Positions 11,510 through 22,600 of a stretch of DNA of 64,000 nt are shown here, one piece after another. The position numbers and the translations under genes were made by a program. Source of the DNA: Rapana venosa (lineage: Eukaryota; Mollusca; Gastropoda; Neogastropoda; Muricidae); the NCBI GenBank assembly GCA_028751875.1, contig CM054167.1:21105785-21169784 (forward strand). The letters are read 5' to 3'. Below the pieces are notes generated by a model, which was not told where the DNA came from, ran no database searches, and saw only the letters and a list, made by a program, of their open reading frames with translations. Numbering within the stretch: position 1 is the stretch's first letter; each line of letters opens with the position of its first letter.

Positions 11510-13600
11510 TGTAAGTGTGATGTAAGATTAAGTCTACAACATTCGGTTAACTACCATCACCTTCAATTCTTGCATGCAAACCAGAACCCAACACAGCACT
11601 TGTTTAAAGCTAAGGAATTTTCTGGAGTCTTGCTTGCTTGGTTTAAGACCATTCACCAGCCTATGCAGGTATCCCCGTTCCTTATCTAGGTTCCACAGCT
11701 CAGACCTCTTGCACATCATGGGATCTGTGCAAGTGTGTGTATACTTTCATCTCTAGCACACACAGACAGATACACTGGAGAGGGTGTAATGTATTCCTTC
11801 GGTTTTAAACTGCATGAACATTTGCTGTTCATACACCTTTGAAACAGACTTGTATTTCATGGTGGGCTGTATTTACTGATTAAGATACTTTCTTGTTTCT
11901 CTTATATGCTCTTACATATATCAAACGATATATCACAGATCCCCCACCTTATAAAAGAGATCTTTTAACCACAAAATGTGGTTACAGTCCACTATTTGAA
12001 AAGTTTTTTAAATTTTATATTCCACTGTTTTGTGAACTGATAAAACACAGATGGTGACTGTGTTCTAAAGAACATGCATGCTCTCTGAGCTGTCAATGCT
12101 AAGGGACTCCATTCAGACCATGGTTCGACCCTGAAGTCAGAATGCGGCAACCTTAACGGTGGGTAAAAATGGTTGGTTGTGTGCGCACTGTGGTTCGAAT
12201 CCTGGAAAAAAACGGACGCAAAGCTGAAAGGTTAGCGTGTTGGTGTTTCTATCAAATACTCTGTGAAAGGGAATGGACAGAGTCCACACAGGGCCTGCCT
12301 TAGCTTAGGCTGGACGTGTTTACCGTTTTCCTTGTCAACATGATTCTGCTATAAGCTGACCTGTTTAGGCCTTGATCAGGTACCTACACGCAGAATATCA
12401 AACATGCGCGTTGAACATTCGTTATTCTTCATGAATGTCAAGTGGATTATGGAACTTTAAATACATCCTGCATAAACTGTCTTCACCCCACCCCAAAAAT
12501 GAAATCTTTCAAAAACAGGAAAATGTGATGGCAAAAGTAAAACAATAAACTTGGTCATAAATTGAAAAGAAGAAGAGCAACAACAAAGTTGAGGAAAGGA
12601 CACAAAACTGCAAAGGTCAGAGCTCACAACAGCACAGGGAAAAAAACCAAACAAAGGAAAAACCCAGCAGTGCCTCAAGATGTTGTCTTGGCCTTCACGT
12701 CAACGTCAAGCACAAACACAGACCTAACACACCTCCAACAAACTGTGCCAAATAAAATGGGGAGGGTACAAACTGTCATGTACATAATGCCCACATGCAA
12801 CGAAAAATGGAGGGAATTTTACCAACCTTCACATGAAAAAGAAAAACCACAAACAAAATTTAAAAATGAAAAAAATAAATCTGAACAGAGGCCTGGAATG
12901 GTCCTGTACTGGTTTCAAAAACCCCTACAAAAGCAAAATACAGAAGAAAAAAGAGAAAGAAAATGTGTCACGGTGATATATCCAACTAGCTATGTGATAA
13001 ATCCTGTTAGCTATGTGATATCTCCTGTTAGGTACGTTACAGAGATCTTACATTCATCATAACACTTAGTTCTTACCCCAGCCCCCCAAAAAACCCACAA
13101 CAACAAAACCCACACAACAGCATGAACTTTGACAGGAAAACACATAAACAAAAAAATAACCAGACACACAGATTAAGAGCTTCAATGCAATTTCTCTACA
13201 AAACAAAGCAAAAAGCAGTTATCCGTTTCATACGCATTAAATAACCACCAAAACAAAATTAAATCTCTCTCTGTTTTTTTATAGACCAAAAACTGAAACA
13301 AAGACATCGAGATGCAACAGTGTCCTTTAAAAAACTGAACATGCCAAAAACAATGGTAAGTCATCAACCTGAGATGAGGAACTACCTGAGTTTTGTCCTA
13401 CCACCCACGGTGATATACACGATTTATAAGCAGACCTGTGTCTCCAAACAATACTGACCTGACCTGACCTGACCTGCCTGTAGAATGACTCTTTACTGCC
13501 TCATATTTTATGACCACATGCAACATACTTTACTGACAACAGCTTCAAATCTGGTCTGTCTATCTGTCTGTCTATGCCACTGTCTACGAACATATTTGGG
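11510..13600. other. Unassigned sequence downstream of HR4
   Basis: No exon supported. A B-box-like GTGGTTCGAATCC at about 12,190 may mark a decayed SINE. TGACCTGACCTGACCTGACC is at 13,455. An A-rich open frame at 12,562-13,062 is not considered real. Confidence 0.4.
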
Positions 13601-14047
13601 CCAACTTTGTCATATTTTGCTGAGGCTGCCAAATATTATCTGACAGTGAGCCAACTTTGTCATATTTCGCTGCGGCTGCCAAATATTATCTTACAGTGAG
13701 CCAACTTTGTCATATTTCGCCGAGGCTGCCAAAAATTACCTGACAGTAGGCCAACTTTGTCATATTTCGCTGAGGCTGCCAAACATTATCTGACAGTAGG
13801 CCAACTTTGTCATATTTCGCTGAGGCTGCCAAACATTATCTGACAGTAGGCCACCTTTGTCATATTTCGCTGCGGCTGCCAAATATTATCTTACAGTAGG
13901 CCAACTTTGTCATATTTCGCTGAGGCTGCCAAATATTATCTTACAGTAGGCCAACTTTGTCATATTTTGCCGAAGCTGCCAAATATTATCTGACAGTAGG
14001 CCAACTTTGTCATATTTCATTGAGGCTGCCAAATATTATCTTACAGT
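13601..14047. repeat. Minisatellite, 50-bp unit, nine copies
   Basis: Units beginning CCAACTTTGTCATATTTCGC start at 13,601, 13,651, 13,701 and so on to 14,001, with an exact 50-bp period and few substitutions. Confidence 0.95.
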
Positions 14048-14477
14048 CCAGTTGAAAAATAGATGGGAAAGAAGTTCAGGGGGTGGAGGGGGAAGGGGGC
14101 AGGAACAAGGGGAAGTAGTTGAATCCCTGAGACTATCCTTCGATTGGTTAGTTAGACCCTTTTTTTCTTCTTTTTTTTTTAAAAACTGTGACTGGGTATA
14201 CTTACTAAACCCAACATTTTTGACACACCAGTTTGTTGTGTCTTTTTCTTTCTTGACGTCAAATTTTCTCCCTTCAATCATAATGAAAGACAATTTAAGA
14301 GAAAGAAAAGGATGACTTGATACAGTTCTCCAAAACGTAGGAACAAACACCTTGCAACAACACACCCTATGTATAAACAACGGTGAAGAATGAAACACAC
14401 AACCAACCAAAGACACAAACAACAAAAACAAAAACCCTACACAACAGGTTACTGCTTCTTCAGTGATGTAATGCTAT

Positions 14478-15150
14478 TCTCAGAAGGGAAATAGGAGAGG
14501 GATGTTACAGTGGTGATGGAAGAGGGATGTTACAGTGGTGATGGAAGAGGGATGTTACAGTGGAGATGGAAGAGGGATGTTACAGTGGTGATGGAAGAGG
14601 GATGTTACAGTGGTGATGGAAGAGGGATGTTACAGTGGTGATGGAAGAGGGATGTTACAGTGGTGATGGAAGAGGGATCTTACAGGGGAGATGGAAGAGG
14701 GATGTTACAGTGGAAATGAGAGAGGGATGTTACAGTGGAAACAGGAGAGGGATGTTACAGTGGAAATGAGAGAGGGATGTTACAGTGGAAACAGGAGAGG
14801 GATGTTACAGTGGAAATGAGAGAGGGATGTTACAGTGGAAACAGGAGAGGGATGCAACAGTGGAAATGAGAGGGGGATGTGGAAATGGGAGAGGGATGCT
14901 ACAGTGGAACAGGAGGGATGTTACAGTGGAAATGGGAGAGGGATGTTACAGTGGAAATGGGAGAGGAATGTTACAGTGGAGATGGATGTCACAGTGGAGA
15001 TGGGAGAGGGATGTTACAGTGGAGATGGAAGAGGGATGTTACAGTGAAAATGGGAGAGGGATGTTACAGTGGAGATGGGAGAGGGATGTTACAGTAGAAA
15101 TGGGAGAGGGATGTTACAGTGAAGATGGCAGTGACCTGTTACAGTAAAGA
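14478..15150. repeat. Minisatellite, about 25-bp unit
   Basis: Repeats of AGAGGGATGTTACAGTGG plus a variable GAAAT/TGATG linker, about 27 copies. Subtypes are arranged in blocks (GTGAT first, then alternating GAAAT/GAAAC). Confidence 0.95.
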
Positions 15151-15195
15151 TGGGGGGGAAGGGGGGGGGGGGGGGGGGGGGAGGGGGAAGAGAAG
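15151..15195. repeat. Poly-G run
   Basis: A long G run with a few A interruptions. Confidence 0.9.
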
Positions 15196-15995
15196 CGCAC
15201 TGCTCTTGACCTTGTTAGATATTTGATACCTCCACTGTCACCTGTCTCTATGGCTGTGGATGACAGCGGAAAGAAACTCCATGCTTTTATCATAAAGGAT
15301 TGCCGGGCCACACAGTCTCTGCTCCCTCCCTCCTGTGTAGGATGCATGATGTCTTGCAGCCTCCTTCCCTCAGTGTGCTGCTGCTGCTGCTGCCAGCATC
15401 AGTGATGGTGTTGTCCATGAAGGAGGTTGCTACTGGCTTTCCTTCCTTGCTTCCTTCCTAGCTGTATCTTTGATAGAGTGTCCTTAAAAAAACAACCCAG
15501 AGGGAGTTTTTGATGCCTTGTATTCATAACAGTGATGACCAGCTTTCTAACAACAGCATAAAAATGGTTTGCTTTGCCGCGCACAGCAGCCAGCTTCCTT
15601 CACTTTCAGCTCCTCTCAGCTGCTATCTATCCATTCCATCCCAGCTGGTGCTGATTATAGCAGGAACTGACCACACTTGGATTTGGAAAAAGGAAGAAGC
15701 GCGCTTATTTTAGCCCTGGGCCCTTGACTGAGTTATGTTGGATTTGCGTGCCATGGTCAACAAAATGAATAAGTTGCAGACAAAAAAAGTAAAACAATCA
15801 GATGACAGCAGCTTTCCCCATGGTCCTGTGACAGCTATTCCTGTGAACAGAATTCAACATGAACATAACCCCCCCCCCCCAAAAAAAAAAGGCAAACAGT
15901 CAAAAGTTTGCATTTGGTCTCTTGTTCCTTCCTCTCCATCTTCCTGCTTCTCTTCTTAGTTCTTTTACAGCTTATGAAAAGTTTTTTTTTTTTAA
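15196..15995. other. Unassigned sequence
   Basis: No gene recognised. Confidence 0.4.
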
Positions 15996-16084
15996 AGTTC
16001 AATCCTGTATGGTAAAGAAAACTTCAAACTTAAAAAAAAAAAAAATTTAACGGTGTTTTTGTTGTGACCTGCTCATATGTGTGT

Positions 16085-16117
<33 letters not shown>

Positions 16118-16275
16118 TAAGGTTTGCATTTTGTTTTAGTTCAATCCTGTCTAGTAAAGAAAACTTCCAACATTTTTATTTCTTAACTGTGTTTTTGTTG
16201 TGACCTGTGCATATTGTGTGTGTGTGTGCGCGCGCACATACGTGTGTGTGTATGTGTGTGTGCGTGTGTGCACAT
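15996..16275. repeat. Tandem duplication with GT microsatellites
   Basis: AGTTCAATCCTGT...TAAAGAAAACTTC...GTTTTTGTTGTGACCTG occurs at about 15,997-16,072 and 16,138-16,212, each followed by a GT array. Confidence 0.8.
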
Positions 16276-17455
16276 GTTTAAAGATGAAAGTATGATTCTT
16301 TTGGAAAAGGGTCTTTTTCTGTTGCTATCGCTTCTGCTGTTTATTTGGGTCAGTGCCTTCAGCTTGTTGTGATAGGGTCAGACATAACAGTGTCAGTTTT
16401 CATTGACAGCAAAACTTCTTTTGAAATTTGAAAGAAAAACATGGCCAGTCAAAGAGGGAAAAAAAAGAAAAGTAAAAGGCATGCTGAATGCTCAGAATCA
16501 AACTCTAGTTTTGGACATCGCTCTACAAAAAACCTTCGTATGTTGTAACAAGAGATAAGTGGTATTTTTGTTTATGTTTGTAGGTGGGTGTTTGCTTATT
16601 TTTTGGTTTGTTTAGGGAAAGGGGGTTGGGTAGTTGTTTTTTTTCAGGGGGAGAGTGGAGGAGAGGGGGTCTTGTTTTCTTTGTTTAAAGCATCTTCTTC
16701 AGAGTTCATTATCCTTATTATTCCTTCCCCAGTTAAAAAAACCCAAACAAAAACGATAAAGAAAACCCACTTGCTTTGATCTAGTTCATAAGGTGATCAA
16801 TCATCCAAATTGTGTAAAAAGAAGTCTAAGCAGTAAGGCCTTTATATCACAGTCATTATTTCAAGCAAATGCACACCACACACCATATTCTCTAACCAAC
16901 CCCCCACCTCTGATAACATACACAAATGAAACACCATATCTCATGGTTATCTTGAATGTATACCCCACCAGTAGTATCTTCAACAACAGCAGTAGTCACA
17001 CAGAAGGGGGGGAAAAAATCAGAATGATGTTATAACTCCCCTCCCTCTCAACATTGTGAAAAGTTATACTGAAACAGGGGAAAAAAAAAAATTGAGGACA
17101 AGAACTGACAGAATTTGACGTTTAAAAAAAATGTACCCCCCCCCCCCCCCCCACACCTACAAAACATGTAATTTCCACACACAAAATCTGTTTGGATTAT
17201 GAACACACCAGCTGCTGTCTCTATTTTGATTTATCGCACACAGCCATTCCTCCCCCCTCCCCTGAAATAATGTGGATGATAACTTCAGACAGAACATTCG
17301 CAGCGTATGGAGACAGGTTAAAGAAAACAACAACAAAAAACCACCACCAAACAAACTCGACCATCAATTCCACTGACCAGACTGAAGGCACTTTCCGTAC
17401 AATCAGCTGCTCATAACAAGATGGGAAAGAAAGAGACAAAAGTGTTCAACAATAC
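16276..17455. other. Unassigned sequence
   Basis: Contains a poly-C run at 17,137-17,152. No gene recognised. Confidence 0.4.
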
Positions 17456-17457
17456 TT

Positions 17458-17471
17458 GTATATATATATAT

Positions 17472-17510
<39 letters not shown>
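17458..17510. repeat. (AT)n microsatellite
   Basis: A TA dinucleotide run with one interruption. Confidence 0.95.
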
Positions 17511-17513
<3 letters not shown>

Positions 17514-17654
17514 ATCAACAAGAAATCAACAAAACAACATGAGAAAAAAGCCTAAGATTCAGATTTTTTAGTTTCAGTTCATCTCCTTCTGTACATAAAG
17601 TTGTAAGGATCCACGAGTCTCCTACTTCTTTGAACTTTAGGCCATGTTGAAAAC

Positions 17655-17656
17655 GG

Positions 17657-17710
<54 letters not shown>

Positions 17711-17794
17711 CAGAGAGCAACAACATGAAAGAGACAATGGAAGGAAAAGGAACCGTCATGAATTCTTGGAGACAGGAACAGAACGAGACAGGCT

Positions 17795-17837
<43 letters not shown>

Positions 17838-17954
17838 GAAGGAGGGTTGTCAGGTATGAACAGAAGACAGACTTGGCAGACAGAGATGCAAAATGGAGAA
17901 GCTCTAGGCAGACAGAGAGAGATTCAATAAGGTGGGGAAAATGTCGTAGAAATA

Positions 17955-17993
<39 letters not shown>

Positions 17994-17995
17994 TA
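17655..17995. repeat. GA, CAGA, CT and CA microsatellites
   Basis: GA/CAGA arrays at 17,660-17,716 and 17,795-17,838; CT then CA at 17,955-17,991. Confidence 0.9.
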
Positions 17996-19422
17996 CACGC
18001 TCTCTCCCTCTCTCTTTCACTTGCCTTAGGTTAGTTCAAACAAAGGAACGATACTGTCTTTCCTTCACACAAAAACCTGGGTGCCACTGAGATCACATCA
18101 CTTTTTATATATACACACGATATCTGTCAGCATTACTTAAAACCAACTGACTGGCATCACCACCCTTTTGTAATAACAACAATAAACGGTCTGTCAATAC
18201 AAACAACAAGAATCGTCCAACATGATTTGACAAAACGCATCCATGAGGAAAATCTAACATCAGAAGTCGAAAACTCCATATGTGATATTGATAACGGGCT
18301 GCTGGGACAGGCAAGAAGCGATAGAATCAACAAATAGATCAACAACAGGTCCTGTACAAATCGGCACCCTCCAGTGTTTGTTGTCCATGCAGTGACCAGA
18401 GTGACCCGGGTCATCATCACAGCCTTCTTGTGTCTTCGTATCACACAAACACCTATTCACCACAATGTCAGCATGTTCTTCATCTCAGGACATCTCTTCA
18501 GCTAAAGTTGCTTCTTCACGTATCGTTCAAGGCACCACAGTCAACAACATGAACAAAAGGAAAAAACTGTGTGTTTCTTCTTCACGGTAAACTTGTGTGA
18601 ACAGTTCTTTCTCACCGAGAATCTGTCATGAACGTATATGTAGTTTTTCCAACCCACAAGCTTTTTCCTAACATTTCAATCCAGTCCGCGTTTCAACCCA
18701 AACAAAAAAAAAAAGGCACACATTTTGTTTTTGAAAGCGCTGTGTTTGAAGATTCCTTTTTTTTATTTTAAAAAAAGGTTATTTCTGCTTTGGATATTCT
18801 CCAACTCTTTCTTCACTCTGAGACAACAATGAACACCACTGGTGAACAATCTCTTCTGAGCTGACCGTTGTCAGCTCTGTACAAACATCTCCCAGGACGT
18901 TTTTCACACACTCGTATCCCCCTCCCTGTGCCTGAGTGGTCTCAACCCCCTTTCCTTCCCTGACCATTCTCAACAATAAAAGATATAATATATATATAAG
19001 TATATAAGTATACCAACATCCATCACAGCAGCTGAGTAAAGCTCAAAGGCAGCGCAAACCCCACAAGTCATACATACCCCCTCATGTCTGTGACACATCA
19101 CTATTTCATCAGCAAAAACAGAACCATGCTCTTCTAGTGTTTTGTTAAAAAATACTGTACTGTCTTGGCTTGCTGTCTCGCAAACTACCATCATTTAAAA
19201 AAATTTTTTTAATAAATCCTAAGCGCTTCTTTAACATACAGTGCAAATATCACTTTCACTCCTTGGAAACTCATAATCAAGGAAGAAACAGTGACATGGA
19301 AAAACTAAATGCGCCCCAGCATTGGACACAAAACATAAACCCCCCCAAAAAAATCTCAACAACGACAGCTCCCCCAACACGCGGAAGATCTCCGCCACAC
19401 AAGTGTAGGCCTCGGAGTTGAT
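17996..19422 (-). other. Region just downstream of the HR4 stop; possible 3' UTR
   Basis: A/T-rich unique sequence with no coding signal. One minus-strand AATAAA is at 18,767-18,762. The 3' UTR length cannot be fixed from sequence alone. Confidence 0.4.
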
Positions 19423-19622
19423 CTAGGAATTGAGCAGGAAGGGAATGTAGATCATCTTGCTGTGCAGGAGGTGGTGGGAGGCGGCGCGGATCTCGGGCAG
19501 TTGGGCCAGCAGATCCCCAAAGCGGTTGGCCTCCGAGGGGAACCTCTCCAGGATGTAGTGGCGCAGGGCCTGCTGATAGGTTCGGACGATTCGCTGAGTG
19601 GTCGGGTCTTTCTGGGGATCCT
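19423..19622 (-). CDS. HR4: HR4 last coding exon: end of the ligand-binding domain
   Basis: The acceptor is CTTGCCCACAG before 19622, and the stop TAG is at 19425-19423. It encodes [20 protein letters not shown] and onward to [12 protein letters not shown], the characteristic end of NR6A-type ligand-binding domains. The phase matches the donor at 22728. It is separated from the previous exon by a 3.1-kb intron largely made of minisatellite. An AATAAA on this strand at 18,767-18,762 is one possible polyadenylation signal, unconfirmed. Confidence 0.9.
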
Positions 19623-22600
19623 CTGTGGGCAAGCAGCAGAACAAGAACCCATGCAGTATCAGCAACAGACTTTCCCTCACGCGTGCATATCGTTACTGTT
19701 TTGCATGCATTACCTGCCACTTACCTTTCAAAATGAACAACGCTATTCACTAATGTTATCATACTTCCTCTTGAAGAAGAAGACAGGTTGGTGGAGATAA
19801 ATATTTTTTTAAACAGCTCAGATAGGATGGTCGAGACAGAAATATCTTTTTCAAGCTCAAATCTCCAGATATTTTAATGATCTATAGCAGAAACATTATC
19901 TTGCCCCCCCCCCCCCCCCCCTCCCCCCCCCACAAAAAACCAACAAAAATAAACAACCTCCAAATTCCTCTGCCACCAACAAGTACAAATATCTTCACAA
20001 ATACTACAAAAACAAAAATCATATCAATTATCCAACAACTGTAAAATATATAACACTGACAGTAAATAACAACAATCAAATAACACTGATAATAAACACC
20101 AACATCAGAAATACACCTACTACAACAGCAAAATAACACAATGAACCACAACAAAGTAACACTGATAAGAAACATCAACAGCAAAATAACACTGTCAATA
20201 AACAACAGCACAAAATAACAGCAACAATAATACTGACAATGAAAAACAACAGCAAAATAACATTGACAATAAACAATCAACAACAACAGCAAAAATAACA
20301 ATGGCTATTTAAAAAAAATAAATAAATAACACTGACAATAAACAAGAACAACGGCAAAATAATCATCCCAATAACAAAAAACAACATCAAAATAATACTG
20401 ACAATAGACAACAACAGGAAAATAACACTGATAATAAACACCAACAACCAAAACAACACCAATAACGGCAGCAAAATATCACAAACAGTGAACAACAAAC
20501 AGCAAAATAACACACCGACAGTAAACACTAACAGCAAAACAACACTGACAATAAACAAAAACAGCAAAACAACACTGATAACAAACACCAAAAAACAAAC
20601 CTACACAGACAACGAACAACAACAACAGCAAAAACAACACTGATAATCACGTGCAACGAATTAAACCAACCACAATACCACAAACTTCCCTCACAGCAAC
20701 AACAACAACAACGACAGCAAAATCACAAAGACAAAAAAACAAAAAACAACCCGAACAGCAACAACCACACACAAAAAAAACCCAACCCGACAGACATCAC
20801 AAAAGACAACAAAAACAACCCAAACAGCAACAGCTCCAAAACAAAAACCAAAACCCGACAGACATCACAAAGACAACAAAAACAACCCGAACAGCAACAG
20901 CTCCACACACAAAAAACCCCAACCCGACAGACATCACAAAGACAACAAAAACAACCCAAACAGCAACAACTCCACACACACAAAAAAACCCTACCCGACA
21001 GACATCACAAAAGACAACAAAAACAACCCAAACAGCAACAGCTCCACACACACAAAAAAAACCAACCAACCTGACAGACATCACAAAAGACAACAAAAAC
21101 AACCCAAACAGCAACAACTCCAAAACAAAACCAACCCAACAGACATCACAAAGACAATAAAAACAACCCAAACAGCAACAACTCCACACAAAAAAAACCC
21201 CAAACCTGACAGACATCACAAAAGACAACAAAAACAACCTAAACAGCAACAACTCCACACAAAAAAACCCCAACCTGACAGACATCACAAAAGACAACAA
21301 AAACAACCTAAACAGCAACAGCTCCACACACAAAAACCCCAACCTGACAGACATCACAAAAGACAACAAAAACAACCCAAACAGCAAAGTCTCCACACAA
21401 AAAAACCCAACCCAACAGACATCACAAAAGACAACAAAAACAACCCAAACAGCAACAGCTGCAAAAAACAACAAAAACAAAACCGACAGACATCACAAAA
21501 GACAACAAAAACAACCCAAACAGCAACAACTCCACACACAAAAATCCCCCAACCCGACAGACATCACAAAAGACAACAAAAACAACCCAAACAGCAAAAC
21601 CACACACACAAAAACCCCAACCCAACAGACATCACAAAAGACAACAAAAACAACCCAAACAGCAACAGCTCCACACACACAAAAAAACCCCAACTCGACA
21701 GACATCACAAAAGACAACAAAAACAACCTGAACAGCAACAGCTCCAAAACAAAAACCAAAACCAACCCAACAGACATCACAAAAGACAACAAAAACAACC
21801 CAAACAACAACAACTCCAAAACAAAAGCAACCCGACAGACATCACAAAAGACAACAAAAACAACCCAAACAGCAACAACTCCACACACACAAAAAACCCA
21901 ACCCGACAGACATCACAAAAGACAACAAAAACAACCCAAACAGCAACAGCTCCACACACAAAAAACCCCCAACCCAACAGACATCACAAAAGACAACAAA
22001 AACAACCCAAACAGCAACAGCTGCAAAAAAACCAAAACCAAAACCGACAGACATCACAAAAGACAACATAAACAACCCAAACAGCAACAACTCCAAAACA
22101 AAAAAAACAACCCAACAGACATCACAAAGACAACAAAAACAACCCAAACAGCAACAGCTCCACACACACAAAAAAACCTACCCGACAGACATCACAAAAG
22201 ACAACAAAAACTAACCAAACAGCAACAGCTCAAAAACAAACAAAAAACTACCCGATAGACATCAAAAAGACAACAAAAACAACCCAAACAGCAAAAGTCT
22301 CCACACAAAAAAACCCCAACCCAACAGTCATCACAAAGACAACAAAAACAGCAACAGCTCCAAAAAATACCCCAAAAACCGACAGACATCACAAAGACAA
22401 CAAAAACAACCCAAACAGCAACAACTCCAAAACAAAAACAAAAACCCAACAGACATCACAAAGACAACAAAAACAACCCAACAGACATCACAAAAGACAA
22501 CAAAAACAACCCAAACAGCAACAACTCCAAAACAAAAACAACCCGACAGACATCACAAAAGACAACAAAAAATACCCAAACAGCAACAGCACACAAAATT

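Noticed and set aside
12562..13062. A 166-codon basic open frame on the plus strand
   Set aside because: Lysine-rich only because the DNA is A-rich; no family resemblance and no splice or start context.
13601..14047. CRISPR-like array with a regular 50-bp period
   Set aside because: There are no unique spacers; the whole unit is repeated, and the genome is eukaryotic.
14785..15147. A 120-codon repetitive open frame
   Set aside because: It is the 25-bp minisatellite read through; the period is not a multiple of three and all frames look alike.
20797..21480. A long open reading frame (227 codons) on the minus strand, cysteine- and leucine-rich
   Set aside because: It is a translation of the T/G-rich minisatellite; the same peptide repeats in several frames and it lies inside an HR4 intron.
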